DNA of 42,898 nucleotides from Verrucomicrobiota bacterium (GTDB taxonomy: Bacteria; Verrucomicrobiota; Verrucomicrobiia; Limisphaerales; Pedosphaeraceae): NCBI GenBank assembly GCA_021325145.1, contig JAJPHR010000012.1:1-42898 (forward strand), in the 5' to 3' direction. The notes under the pieces were generated by a model. It saw nothing but the letters and a program-made list of their open reading frames with translations, ran no database searches and was not told the DNA's origin. Numbering within the stretch: the first letter of the stretch is position 1; each line of letters opens with the position of its first letter. The position numbers and the translations under genes were made by a program. This document shows positions 23,906-32,022 of this stretch, piece by piece.

Positions 23906-25009
23906 TCACTGCGGCACGCAGCCCGTCTTTTGCAGGAAACACACCAGCAGATAGGCAATTCCGGCGGCAACGGGGATGGTGAACAGCCACGCCCAAACCA
24001 TTCGTTCCACGACCACCCACTTAATGGCGTTGAAGCGCTTGGCCGATCCCACGCCCATGATGGCGGCGGAAATGTTGTGCGTGGTCGAAACCGGAATGCC
24101 GAGATGTGAGGCGAGCCCAATGACTGTCGCCGAACTGGCCTCGGCGGCAAAACCGTTGATTGGATGCAGCCTGACCATTTTGTGGCCCAGGGTGCGGATG
24201 ATTCGCCAACCGCCCACGGCGGTGCCCGCCGCCATGACCAGGGCACACGTCACCTTGATCCAGGTCGCGATTTCCATGTCCTTGCCCGCGGCCGGCTCGG
24301 GCGTCCGGAGAAAGGCAAGCCATCCGGGCAGGCCGTCCAGGGTGCCCGCGCGTGTTCCGGCGAGCAAGGCGAGCGCGATGATGCCCATGGTCTTTTGAGC
24401 GTCGTTGGTGCCGTGCATGAAACCCATCGCGCCGGCGCTGAACATCTGCGCCTTGCCGAAGAAGGCGTTGATTTTCAAGGGGCGCTGCTTGCGCAACAGC
24501 ACGTAGAGCACGGCCATGAGCAGAAACCCAAAAACGAAGCCCAAAAATGGCGAGGTGAACATCGGCATGATGACCTTCCACCACAGACCCTTGCCCAGGT
24601 ACCAATGGTCATGACTGGGCTGAGCCCAAATGATGACCTTCCAATTGTTGTGGGAAGCCGCCAAGGCAGAGCCGCACAAGCCGCCGATCAACGCGTGACT
24701 CGAACTGGATGGCAAGCCAAACCACCAGGTAATCAGGTTCCACGTGATGGCGCCCAACAGCGCGCAAATGATGATATCCGAACTCATGACCACCAGCTTG
24801 GAGTCCACCAGGCCCGAGGTAATGGTTTTGGCCACGGCCGTTCCCCACATGGCGCCGACCAGATTGGTGGCGGCCGCCAATAATACCGCCTGGCGCGGCG
24901 TCAGGACCTTGGTGGAAACCACCGTGGCGATGGAATTGGCGGTGTCATGAAAGCCATTGATGTACTCGAAAATCAACGCCACGGCCAAAACAGCCAGAAT
25001 GAGTGTCAT
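23906..25009 (-). CDS. pit: Low-affinity inorganic phosphate transporter, PiT family
   Basis: This 367-residue membrane protein should take up phosphate (often as a metal-phosphate complex) with a proton or sodium ion. The two inverted PiT signatures are clear: GFHDTANSIATVVSTKVLTP at the start and GFMHGTNDAQKTMGIIALAL in the middle. GLPSSSSHALIGGLCG and GIPVSTTHNISAAIMGVGSA are also present. Its length suits the shorter bacterial PiT proteins. It starts 6 bases after the DUF47 gene, the usual pit accessory partner, so the two are co-expressed. Confidence 0.95.
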   Translation of the reverse strand: MTLILAVLAVALIFEYINGFHDTANSIATVVSTKVLTPRQAVLLAAATNLVGAMWGTAVAKTITSGLVDSKLVVMSSDIIICALLGAITWNLITWWFGLPSSSSHALIGGLCGSALAASHNNWKVIIWAQPSHDHWYLGKGLWWKVIMPMFTSPFLGFVFGFLLMAVLYVLLRKQRPLKINAFFGKAQMFSAGAMGFMHGTNDAQKTMGIIALALLAGTRAGTLDGLPGWLAFLRTPEPAAGKDMEIATWIKVTCALVMAAGTAVGGWRIIRTLGHKMVRLHPINGFAAEASSATVIGLASHLGIPVSTTHNISAAIMGVGSAKRFNAIKWVVVERMVWAWLFTIPVAAGIAYLLVCFLQKTGCVPQ

Positions 25010-25015
25010 GGCACG

Positions 25016-25645
25016 TCAGGAATTCTTGAGCGCGATGTTGGCGATGATGTTTCCGACGTCACGACAGCGGTCGATGACCTTTTCCAATAAATCGTAAAGG
25101 TCCTTCAGGACGATGACCTTGATTGGGTCTTGTCCGTCGTTGAACAAATTCCGCAGCAGTTCGATGACGACTTTGTCCGCCTCCCCCTCGAAATAGTGCA
25201 GCTTGTCGTTGAGGGCCTTGATCCGTTCCAGGTTGGCTCCCTGCCGGAGGCTTTTGACCATGTCCAGGACTGTGTGCGTGGCCTGCTCGATCAAGTTGGT
25301 CTGCTTTGAAAAATCCACGCCCTGGATCAACTGCGGCGAAAGCAGAAGCCGTTCGCTAAATTTCTCCACAGTTTTGGGAATGCGATAGAGGGCATGCGAA
25401 AGGCTTTCGATGTCCTCCCGTTCGAGGGCGGTCACAAATGTCGTATAGACGGCTTCGCTGATCTGCGCCCGCATTTGCTTTTGCTTGCGCCGCGCCTGAA
25501 CAAAATCGTAAAGCAGGTTGCTGCGGTCGGGGGTCTTGTTTAATTTGACCAGCGCCTGCACACTGGTCAGCGCTTCCTCGGCGCTCGCTTCCAGCAGGTC
25601 AAAAAACTTATCTCCATTACCCAGCAATCTTTGGAGTGAAAACAT
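25016..25645 (-). CDS. DUF47-family PiT accessory protein (PhoU-like)
   Basis: The 209-residue helical protein (MFSLQRLLGNGDKFFDLLEA...) belongs to the DUF47/PhoU-like group that is nearly always coded next to pit and regulates phosphate entry through it. Features are the long amphipathic helices, FVQARRKQKQMRAQISEAVY, IPKTVEKFSERLLL and, near the end, LLEKVIDRCRDVGNIIANIA. The ATG at 25645 gives the normal family N-terminus. An ATG five codons upstream is also possible. It is the first gene of the DUF47-pit-phoU run and is preceded by a 25-base hairpin. Confidence 0.92.
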   Translation of the reverse strand: MFSLQRLLGNGDKFFDLLEASAEEALTSVQALVKLNKTPDRSNLLYDFVQARRKQKQMRAQISEAVYTTFVTALEREDIESLSHALYRIPKTVEKFSERLLLSPQLIQGVDFSKQTNLIEQATHTVLDMVKSLRQGANLERIKALNDKLHYFEGEADKVVIELLRNLFNDGQDPIKVIVLKDLYDLLEKVIDRCRDVGNIIANIALKNS

Positions 25646-25661
25646 AGTGTTGCCGCCCATA

Positions 25662-25686
25662 GTGCCCAAAACCAGAAAAAGGGCAC
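25662..25686 (-). promoter_or_regulatory. Hairpin in the leader of the DUF47-pit-phoU run
   Basis: On the minus strand GTGCCC and GGGCAC form a six-pair stem around a 13-base T-rich loop just before the translation start. It may mask or affect initiation, or may be chance. Confidence 0.25.
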
Positions 25687-25716
25687 GTCTAAAAATTCAT
25701 CGTGATTCTAATCAGC

Positions 25717-26379
25717 TCACCGTGGAACCAATTCCCACCCGAAAAGCCTGGCCAGCATGTCCAGCGCCATGCCGCTGAAGGTGCTTAGCATGTTGCCAAC
25801 CGCGTCGGAACGCATAACAAGGATGAAGAGCATGAAGCTGTAGCGGCTGATCTGTTGATAGACTTCGTCACTCATGCCGACGAGATTTCTGAGGACATGC
25901 GCGCCATCCAGCGGCGGGACGGGCAGCAAGTTGAAGAAGAAGAGGAACAGCGTCAGTTGCGTGAGGTCAAGGAAGGAGTTGCTGGTGAAAAGCCGGATTC
26001 CAGTCAGGCTGCCAATTTTCATCGCACCGAGCAACAAGATCGCCAGCAGAAAATTCATCACCGGCCCCGCCGCTGAGATGAGAATATCATCGCGCCGTCG
26101 ATGCCGCAGGTTGTTCAGATTGACTTGCACCGGCTTGCCCCAGCCGAAGATCATGAGCTGGCCGCTCGCGGCTCCCATGAAGACCAGGATCAGCGGCAGC
26201 AGGACAGTGCCGAACCAGTCGATGTGCGCGATCGGGTCGAGGGTCACGCGACCTTGCAAACGAGGCGTGTCGTCCCCACAACGAACCGCCACCCATGCGT
26301 GCGCAAATTCGTGGAAGGCGACAAACGCGATGAATCCCAGAAACTGGATCAACCCGTCCAGCAGGATGCCTGTGTCCAT
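25717..26379 (-). CDS. Site-2 protease-type membrane metallopeptidase (M50)
   Basis: This 220-residue integral membrane protein has the zinc-binding motif HEFAHAW (HExxH) in its first membrane helix (FVAFHEFAHAWVAVRCGDD). The second M50 motif is NLLPVPPLDGAHVL in the third quarter. GRVTLDPIAHIDWFGTVLLP is a common extra marker of the short bacterial S2P-like proteins. It should cut a substrate within the membrane; the target is unknown. It has no PDZ domain. It lies 71 bases upstream of the phosphate run and 98 bases downstream of trpE on the same strand, with no clear functional tie. Confidence 0.93.
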   Translation of the reverse strand: MDTGILLDGLIQFLGFIAFVAFHEFAHAWVAVRCGDDTPRLQGRVTLDPIAHIDWFGTVLLPLILVFMGAASGQLMIFGWGKPVQVNLNNLRHRRRDDILISAAGPVMNFLLAILLLGAMKIGSLTGIRLFTSNSFLDLTQLTLFLFFFNLLPVPPLDGAHVLRNLVGMSDEVYQQISRYSFMLFILVMRSDAVGNMLSTFSGMALDMLARLFGWELVPR

Positions 26380-26477
26380 ACGGTGAGCTTAGCAAAAACC
26401 GGACGTGCTCAAAGTCGAAAGTGCTTGGGGCTGCTGCGAGTTTTTGAGCGCACACTGTAGCGCGGGCCTGTCCGCCC

Positions 26478-28091
26478 TCACTTCCCCGCAAAACTCTCCG
26501 CCAGCGCCACCGCCTTGAGCATCGCCTTGGCCTTGTTCACGGTCTCGTCAAACTCGCCTTCGGGCGTGGAATCGTTTACCCAGCCGCCGCCCGCCTGAAC
26601 GTAGGCCTGCCCGTCCTTGATCAAAGCCGTGCGAATGGTGATGCAGCAGTCGAGGTTGCCATTGAAGGAGAAATAGCCCACGCAACCGCCATAGGGACCG
26701 CGCTGGGTTTGTTCGAGTTCCGAAATGATTTGCATGGCGCGCACCTTGGGCGCGCCGCTCAACGTCCCCGCTGGAAAGGTGGCGCGCATCAGATCATACG
26801 GAGTTTTACTCTGGGAAAGGCGGCCTTCCACCTGCGAAACAATGTGCATCACATGGCTGTAACGCTCGATGATCATCAGGTCCTTGACTTGCACGCTCCC
26901 GTAATCGCAGACCCGCCCGAGATCGTTGCGCGCGAGATCCACGAGCATCACATGTTCGGCGCGTTCCTTGGGATCCGCCAGCAAATCCTGCTCGTTCTTC
27001 GCGTCCTGTTCCGCCGTTTTGCCGCGCGGTCGCGTGCCGGCGATCGGCCGGATTTCAATCTTGCCCTCCTCGCAACGCACGTGGATTTCCGGTGAGGCGC
27101 CCACCAGCGAAAACCCTTCCAACTCGAGCAGAAACATGTACGGCGACGGATTGATCGAGCGGGCGGCGCGGTAAATGTCCAGCGGCGTCGCCTTGACCGG
27201 GGTCGAAAATCGTTGCGATCCCACCACCTGGATAATGTCGCCCGAAGTGATGTACTCCTTGGCTTTGAGGACATTCGCCAGAAACTTCTCGCGTGGCACA
27301 TTCGAAGTGAACGGCACCGGCGGCACGTCCGTTGGCACCGTCACCGGCAGGTGTTGGCTGGGTTGTTCGAGCAGGGACACCAACCGATCGATTTCGCCCA
27401 CCGCATCCTCATACGCTTCGGCGGGATTCGCGCCTTGCTCCAGAATCGCATTGACGAGGATGGTGATCGTTTGGGCGACCCGGTCGAAAATGAGCAGTTC
27501 GTCGGCGATCAGAAAATACATTACGGGCGTCTTCAAATCATCGCCGAGCGGGCGCGGAACAATGGGTTCGATGTCGTGGATGAATTCGTAACCGATGAAC
27601 CCAACTGCTCCGCCAGTGAAGCGCGGCAGGCCGGGAAGCGAGACCGGGCGATATTTCCTCATGACGCGCTCGACGACCTCAAGCCCGTCCCGCACGAATT
27701 TGGGCGCTTCCGTTCGGATGTCGCTGGAAACGGTCAATTCCTCCACCTTGCCATACTGTTTTAAATCTCCCTTCAGCAGGATGGACGTGTCGGATGGCGC
27801 CGCCGGTCCATGGGAAATGGCGGCCACCTCGGTTATCTTGCCGTTTTCGATCAACTCCACGAGGTTGCCGGTTTGCCGGATGATCGCGCGGGGATTGCAG
27901 CCCACGAACGAGTACCGGCCCAGGTGTTCGCCGCCTTCCACCGACTCGAAGAGAAACGATTCCCCCCGCCCGCGAATTTTATGATAGGCGGAGAGCGGCG
28001 TTTCAAAATCAGCGAGAATGCGGCGCGTGACCGGGATAAGGTTTCCCTGCGACGACAGTTTTACAAACGATTCAAGTGTGGGTGAATACAT
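26478..28091 (-). CDS. trpE: Anthranilate synthase component I
   Basis: TrpE converts chorismate (with ammonia from the TrpG subunit) to anthranilate, the first step to tryptophan. The 537-residue product has the N-terminal regulatory part (FLFESVEGGEHLGRYSFVG). Its chorismate-binding C-terminal half includes IQVVGSQRFSTPVKATPLDI, EIRPIAGTRPRG, DLARNDLGRVCDYGSVQV, FPAGTLSGAPKVRAMQIISE and QAGGGWVNDSTPEGEFDET. The ATG at 28091 is preferred over a TTG two codons upstream. No trpG is adjacent. No attenuator is evident in the 136-base gap upstream, which instead carries a CT/GA palindromic repeat. Confidence 0.95.
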   Translation of the reverse strand: MYSPTLESFVKLSSQGNLIPVTRRILADFETPLSAYHKIRGRGESFLFESVEGGEHLGRYSFVGCNPRAIIRQTGNLVELIENGKITEVAAISHGPAAPSDTSILLKGDLKQYGKVEELTVSSDIRTEAPKFVRDGLEVVERVMRKYRPVSLPGLPRFTGGAVGFIGYEFIHDIEPIVPRPLGDDLKTPVMYFLIADELLIFDRVAQTITILVNAILEQGANPAEAYEDAVGEIDRLVSLLEQPSQHLPVTVPTDVPPVPFTSNVPREKFLANVLKAKEYITSGDIIQVVGSQRFSTPVKATPLDIYRAARSINPSPYMFLLELEGFSLVGASPEIHVRCEEGKIEIRPIAGTRPRGKTAEQDAKNEQDLLADPKERAEHVMLVDLARNDLGRVCDYGSVQVKDLMIIERYSHVMHIVSQVEGRLSQSKTPYDLMRATFPAGTLSGAPKVRAMQIISELEQTQRGPYGGCVGYFSFNGNLDCCITIRTALIKDGQAYVQAGGGWVNDSTPEGEFDETVNKAKAMLKAVALAESFAGK

Positions 28092-28140
28092 GAGCAAAGA
28101 GCGGCTTACTGAAAATCGGCAAAGTAAGGTGAATAAAGTT

Positions 28141-28178
28141 TTCCTCCTCCCATAGGGAGAAGGTTGAGGTGAGGGCGG
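28141..28178 (+). repeat. CT/GA palindromic intergenic repeat, copy 2
   Basis: TTCCTCCTCCC and GGGAGAAGG flank a short loop, followed by GAGGTGAGGG. The order of blocks and the orientation match 1537-1580 and 29363-29396. It lies between trpE and the upstream membrane-protein gene. Confidence 0.5.
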
Positions 28179-28227
28179 GATTGCTTTGGAGATGCCATTT
28201 TTTCATCACTTGTCCGAGCCGATCGCT

Positions 28228-28758
28228 TTATCCCATCGCGCGCCGCAAGTGCCAGATGGAAAGCAGTGTGTAGAACGCCACGGCAATGGCATACGCAATG
28301 ATCCCCCAGCCAATGGCCATGGGCACGTGTTGAGGATCGCTGAAATACAACAGCGCGCCGCCCACCGCGCCCGTGAGCACCGTCTGGCCCAGCAGGCAGA
28401 ACAGATAGAGCGAGATGCGGGTTTCCTGGACGCGTGCCACGTGCCAGTCCCGGTAGTTTTCTTCGCCCATGGAGCGCATCAGCCAGGCGTATTGGAAATT
28501 CCGCGCTGCTACCAGCACGCTGGTGGTGCTGATGACAATCGCCGGCAGCGGAGAAATGGCCAGGCTCAGGCAGAGCACCAGATTGAACGCAATGCCCCAA
28601 CGCCAGCCAAGGCGTTTTGCCAATGGATTGCCTTCGAGCACGAGGTTGGGCGTGGCCACCCGGGTGCTCAGAAAATCCATGCCACGCGCGAACAGGAGCA
28701 GGGCGAGCAGCAGCAGATACGCTCCACTGGCGAAGGGCACTGTTTCGCTCTCGAACAT
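28228..28758 (-). CDS. Four-helix membrane protein of unknown function
   Basis: The 176-residue product has four or five hydrophobic segments (YLLLLALLLFARG, IAFNLVLCLSLAISPLPAIV, FCLLGQTVLTGAVGGALLYF, WGIIAYAIAVAFYTLLSIW). Between the first two is a polar motif FLSTRVATPNLVLEGNPLAK whose Asn-Pro-Leu end resembles small membrane proteins of the DUF5658 kind, though I am not sure of this. Its ATG follows the hisI stop codon directly (TAAATG), so translation is probably coupled to hisI. Function is unknown. Confidence 0.75.
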   Translation of the reverse strand: MFESETVPFASGAYLLLLALLLFARGMDFLSTRVATPNLVLEGNPLAKRLGWRWGIAFNLVLCLSLAISPLPAIVISTTSVLVAARNFQYAWLMRSMGEENYRDWHVARVQETRISLYLFCLLGQTVLTGAVGGALLYFSDPQHVPMAIGWGIIAYAIAVAFYTLLSIWHLRRAMG

Positions 28759-29148
28759 TTATTTCTTTCCGTAAATCGCCTCGGGCGTCTCGAGTTGCGG
28801 CTCGGTGATCCCGAATTTCTGTCCTCCGTTTTCAAGTGAGCGGAAGAAACAGGACCGGTAGCCCTCGTGACATGCCGCGCCGATTTGCTCGACTTGAATC
28901 AACAGGGTGTCGCCGTCGCAATCAAAAGCGATGTCTTTCACGGTTTGAGTGTGGCCGCTGGTTTCGCCTTTCATCCAGAACTTTTGGCGCGAGCGGCTCC
29001 AAAAATGGGTCTTGCCCGTCGTCACGGTCTTTTCCAGCGAGGCACGGTTCATCCAGGCCATCATCAGTACCCGGCCAGTGGCCGCGTCTTGTATGATCGC
29101 CGGGATCAGCCCGTCCGAACTAAATTTCAATTGTTCGTAAAAGTTCAT
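28759..29148 (-). CDS. hisI: Phosphoribosyl-AMP cyclohydrolase
   Basis: HisI opens the purine ring of phosphoribosyl-AMP in histidine biosynthesis. From the ATG at 29148 it has 129 residues, as expected for the stand-alone cyclohydrolase without the HisE part. Marks are [40 protein letters not shown], the metal-binding DCDGDTLL and the zinc-binding cysteines in [13 protein letters not shown]. The frame extends upstream to 29265, but that part is not conserved. It is followed without a gap by a membrane-protein gene. No other his gene is nearby. Confidence 0.95.
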   Translation of the reverse strand: MNFYEQLKFSSDGLIPAIIQDAATGRVLMMAWMNRASLEKTVTTGKTHFWSRSRQKFWMKGETSGHTQTVKDIAFDCDGDTLLIQVEQIGAACHEGYRSCFFRSLENGGQKFGITEPQLETPEAIYGKK

Positions 29149-29362
29149 CTGATCACTTTCTTCGTGACAGAGTATCATGGGCCGGGTTTTTTGCACGCGT
29201 GTTTTCAGGGCCAAAAGGCTGCGGTTGGGGTGAATGGCGCGAATTTTCGGACGCATACCCGGCAAGTGCCCAAACTAACATCCCACACGCTCTGCCTCAA
29301 TCACGCCAGCAACGCGACCATGGCAATCGCGAGGCATGAATTGACCATACGGGTAGACACAC

Positions 29363-29396
29363 GTTCTCCCTCTCGTGGGGAGGGGTGGGGTGAGGC
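29363..29396 (+). repeat. CT/GA palindromic intergenic repeat, copy 3
   Basis: GTTCTCCCTCTCGTGGGGAG is followed by GGGTGGGGTGAGGC. It shares the CT-rich arm, loop, GA-rich arm and GGTGAGG tail with copies at 1537 and 28141, all in the same orientation on the plus strand. It lies just after the response-regulator gene end. Confidence 0.55.
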
Positions 29397-29414
29397 TCCT
29401 GACCGGCCTGCGGC

Positions 29415-29942
29415 TCAGGCGGCTTGGGACGGGGCGGCGCTCTTGGGCTGGTTATTAGCCGAGATGGCGCGGTGGACGGCCAGCAGAAATTCGTCGTAAT
29501 TGATGGGCTTTTGGAAAAAAGCGACAGCGCCATTGATCAGCGCTTTCTCCTTGAACTTGGTAGGATCGCCGGAGGTGATGATGATCACCGGAATGCTGGA
29601 AACTTCCTGAAACCGCCGGAGCCATTGCATGATGTTGAATCCGTCCCACTGCAAACCCGAACTGCCCACGTCGGGCGGGAAATTGATGTCCAATACGATC
29701 AAGTCCGGCCGGTGTTGCCGCGCGGAGCTGACCGCGGCCGCCCCTTCACTGGCCATCAGCACCTCGAAGCCGCAGGCCTTGAGTTTCACCTCGAACGCCT
29801 TAAGCACGACGGCGTTGTCGTCCACCACCAGGATCTTGCGGCCCTCGCCAATATTCGAAGTGGCTTGGTCAGGTTCGTTCGAGGCAAAAGTGGTGTCGCC
29901 GCCTGGAGCGGGTTCCTTTCGCCATTTTCCGAAGAGTTTCAT
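29415..29942 (-). CDS. Response regulator with receiver domain only
   Basis: The 175-residue product carries a receiver domain at about 35-165. It shows the acidic pair D41/D42 (ILVVDDNAVVLKAFE), phosphoacceptor D85 (LIVLDINFP), T123 (VIIITSGD) and K145 (FFQKPIN). After the phosphorylated Asp there is a longer than usual loop (PPDVGSSGLQWDG). The 30-residue N-terminal extension (MKLFGKWRKEPAPGGDTTFA) and the Ala/Pro-rich C-tail are probably disordered. There is no DNA-binding output. No kinase is adjacent. It is divergent from the methyltransferase gene. Confidence 0.92.
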   Translation of the reverse strand: MKLFGKWRKEPAPGGDTTFASNEPDQATSNIGEGRKILVVDDNAVVLKAFEVKLKACGFEVLMASEGAAAVSSARQHRPDLIVLDINFPPDVGSSGLQWDGFNIMQWLRRFQEVSSIPVIIITSGDPTKFKEKALINGAVAFFQKPINYDEFLLAVHRAISANNQPKSAAPSQAA

Positions 29943-30182
29943 GCGCTGATTTTGTTTAAATCTCGCGGCTTGATGCCGGTTGTACCATTATGGGACACTG
30001 GGCTGGCAAGGTCTTATACGACAACCCATGTTGCCCACAACGCCGTTTTTCGCGTGCCCGCCTCTTCTCAGGCTTCGAATTCATGGTCTTCAATGCCACG
30101 TCGGTGTCCATCGTCTTGTAGTATAGCCGGTATCGTGCCAGCATGGCCAAGTGCGCAAACTCTTGATAAGCTGGATCTTGCC

Positions 30183-30968
30183 GTGACCAACAAATTTTAC
30201 GTGCCAGGCGACCAGCGTGCCGCAAGAGTCAACGACCTCTTCGACACTATTGCCACGCGGTACGATTTGATCAATGACCTCCAAAGTTTCGGCCTCCATC
30301 GCCATTGGAAGCGACGTCTCGTCCGGTTGGCCGCTGGAACCGACGCTTCGTCCACCGGCTCCGGCTCCTGGCCCGCAACCAATCCCGCGCGCGCGCTCGA
30401 TCTTTGCTGCGGCACCGGCGACGTCGCCTTCGCCCTTGCGCAATGCGGAATGTCCGTTATCGGACTCGATTTCAGCGAGCCGATGCTGGCGGTGGCCGGG
30501 CAGAAGCTCAAGGCGCTGAGCGCGAAAATCGAGGTTTCCGGCGGCCCGCCGCGTGCGGTGCGCTTTCTGCGCGGTGACGCCCAGCACATTCCCTTTCCCG
30601 AAGCGAGCTTTGATCTGGTCACAATCAGCTATGGTTTGCGCAATCTGGCGGACTGGGAAGCCGGCCTGCGCGAGATGCGCCGCGTGCTTCGGCCCGGCGG
30701 GCGGGTGCTCGTGCTGGATTTCGGGAAACCGGACAACCCCCTCTGGCGCGCGATTTACTTCGGTTACCTGAGGCGCTTCGTTCCGCTTCTGGGCCGCTGG
30801 TTCTGTGGCGACGCCGACACGCACGGCTACATCCTCGAATCGCTCAAAGGCTACGCCGCTCAAAAAGGCGTCGCTGCCAAAATGCGCGAACTGGACTTTG
30901 AAGACGTGGGCATCGTCAATCTCATGGGCGGCATCATGAGCATCAACTCCGGCCGGCGGCCCGCCTAA
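30183..30968 (+). CDS. menG: Demethylmenaquinone methyltransferase (UbiE/MenG family)
   Basis: This SAM-dependent C-methyltransferase should perform the last step of menaquinone synthesis. The 261-residue product has the family opening RVNDLFDTIATRYDLINDLQ. The SAM-binding motif is ALDLCCGTGDVAFALAQCGM, followed by GLDFSEPML, then FDLVTISYGLRNLADWEAGL and RRVLRPGGRVLVLDFGKPD. The GTG at 30183 (VTNKFYVPGDQ) is chosen because the open frame upstream, back to 29424, is antisense to the response-regulator gene and not conserved. Whether it also acts on ubiquinone precursors cannot be seen, but the presence of mqnA favours menaquinone. Confidence 0.92.
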   Translation: MTNKFYVPGDQRAARVNDLFDTIATRYDLINDLQSFGLHRHWKRRLVRLAAGTDASSTGSGSWPATNPARALDLCCGTGDVAFALAQCGMSVIGLDFSEPMLAVAGQKLKALSAKIEVSGGPPRAVRFLRGDAQHIPFPEASFDLVTISYGLRNLADWEAGLREMRRVLRPGGRVLVLDFGKPDNPLWRAIYFGYLRRFVPLLGRWFCGDADTHGYILESLKGYAAQKGVAAKMRELDFEDVGIVNLMGGIMSINSGRRPA

Positions 30969-30991
30969 CACCCTGCGCCCGGCCCTGAGAC

Positions 30992-31018
30992 GGAGCACAG
31001 AGCTCCTGCTCTGCCCGA
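30992..31018 (+). repeat. GGAGC palindromic repeat, copy 2
   Basis: GGAGC-ACAGA-GCTCC is followed by TGCTCTGCCC. It differs by one base in the hairpin from the unit at 17101. It lies 24 bases after the menG stop codon and might end that transcript. Confidence 0.45.
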
Positions 31019-31096
31019 TGATGCTGCCCGCACTCTGAATTCCGCGCTTCGCGCTCACAACTTGCTATCCATCAGGTGCTTGCGCCAATTCTTCGG

Positions 31097-31480
31097 CTTT
31101 CAGCCGCCTCTGAACCCCTTCCACGCCCAAAAAAAGGAGGTTTAATTTACTTTAATTTGCTTTAATTCCCCGCGGGGGCTTGGGGGCGGCGGCAGCCGTC
31201 TGCGTGTAATATTTTATACTACGGATAACCCCAGATTTGGTTTGTTTCAGTTCGTTCTGGTCTGTCCCAAGCTAACTTTGGGCTCCAAAAGTTACCTTCA
31301 AATGTCAAAGAACCATCCCGGCTCCCAACGGAGCCGGGCAAATTCACCAGCGCACGCGCTCAAATCAATCGCCCGCCAACCTTTCCGCCATGGACCTGGC
31401 GACGGCGGAAACATCCGAACCCGGGCCCGCTCATCTTCAGGATTCCCTCCAATCCGTGACCAATACCCGATTAGAGCACA
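31097..31480 (+). repeat. Composite dispersed intergenic repeat, copy 2
   Basis: This unit shares ordered blocks with about 6021-6395. An A7 tract and GGAGG lead into the TTTAATTTAC / TTTAATTTGC / TTTAATTCCC units (31141-31170). About 165 bases after the start of the first block comes the second, containing TCAAAGAAC and the perfect nine-pair hairpin CCCGGCTCC-CAAC-GGAGCCGGG. A TAGAGCAC motif lies near 31473. The first copy has 7 of these 9 pairs. Boundaries are approximate. Confidence 0.65.
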
Positions 31481-31696
31481 CGCCTCCACTGAACGCAAAT
31501 GAATTTTTCTAGTTCCACCATCAGCTGTTTGGCGAACTCGTCGGGCCAACGGCGACAGGAGCACCCGGTCAGTTGGCGCCAGCTTGCAGTCGGACGCAAC
31601 GCTCCCGCGCCTTTTTGGTTGACCCCGCCTGGTTGCTTTCCTATACCATGCCGCCATGAAGAGGCGCGAAGGAAACTTCTCTGGCTGATATTACCC

Positions 31697-31987
31697 ATGG
31701 GACTGTTCCTGTTTATCCTTGCATCGGTGGCCATCGCAATCGCAGCAATTGTCCTGATGGGCCGTTCCAGACCATCTCGTCGTTCTGGCCGCCGTTCGGT
31801 TTCGGGTGACGAGTCCAGTTGGCTTGGGTTTGGAGATTCAGGAAGTTCGGATTCCACTCATCATTCCCAATCTTCCGATGCTGCATCCCACCATCTTCCT
31901 TCCCACCATGATTCGTCCCATCACGGCGATGGTGACGCAGGCGGCTCAAATCACGGAGGATTCGACGGTGGCGGAGGGCATCATTGA
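31697..31987 (+). CDS. Small membrane protein with His/Ser/Gly-rich tail
   Basis: From the ATG at 31697 the product has 96 residues. One membrane helix (GLFLFILASVAIAIAAIVLM) is followed by a basic patch (GRSRPSRRSGRRS). The tail is composed mostly of Ser, His, Asp and Gly (STHHSQSSDAASHHLPSHH, SSHHGDGDAGGSNHGG). The His clusters might bind a metal such as zinc, copper or nickel, which is inference. The upstream in-frame part (from 31499) is open but lies next to the composite repeat and looks non-coding. It converges on the pectate lyase gene with 35 bases between. Function is unknown. Confidence 0.6.
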   Translation: MGLFLFILASVAIAIAAIVLMGRSRPSRRSGRRSVSGDESSWLGFGDSGSSDSTHHSQSSDAASHHLPSHHDSSHHGDGDAGGSNHGGFDGGGGHH

Positions 31988-32022
31988 TTGTGGGTTATGT
32001 GATCGACTGAGCCGGGCACAAT

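Larger units (their letters stand above)
30969..31696. other. Gene-free stretch, 728 bases
   Basis: No gene is supported here. It begins with a GGAGC palindrome (30992-31018) and then carries the second copy of the composite repeat (about 31097-31480). The open frames that cross it have no protein-like features. A 10-codon ATG frame at 31654 just before the His-rich gene is probably not a gene. Confidence 0.6.

Noticed and set aside
29149..29414. Possible tRNA or riboswitch in the hisI upstream gap
   Set aside because: No cloverleaf or TTCGA-type arm was found. The only structure is the CT/GA repeat.
29424..30182. Upstream extension of the menG frame
   Set aside because: It runs antisense through a well-supported response regulator gene and is not part of the UbiE family.
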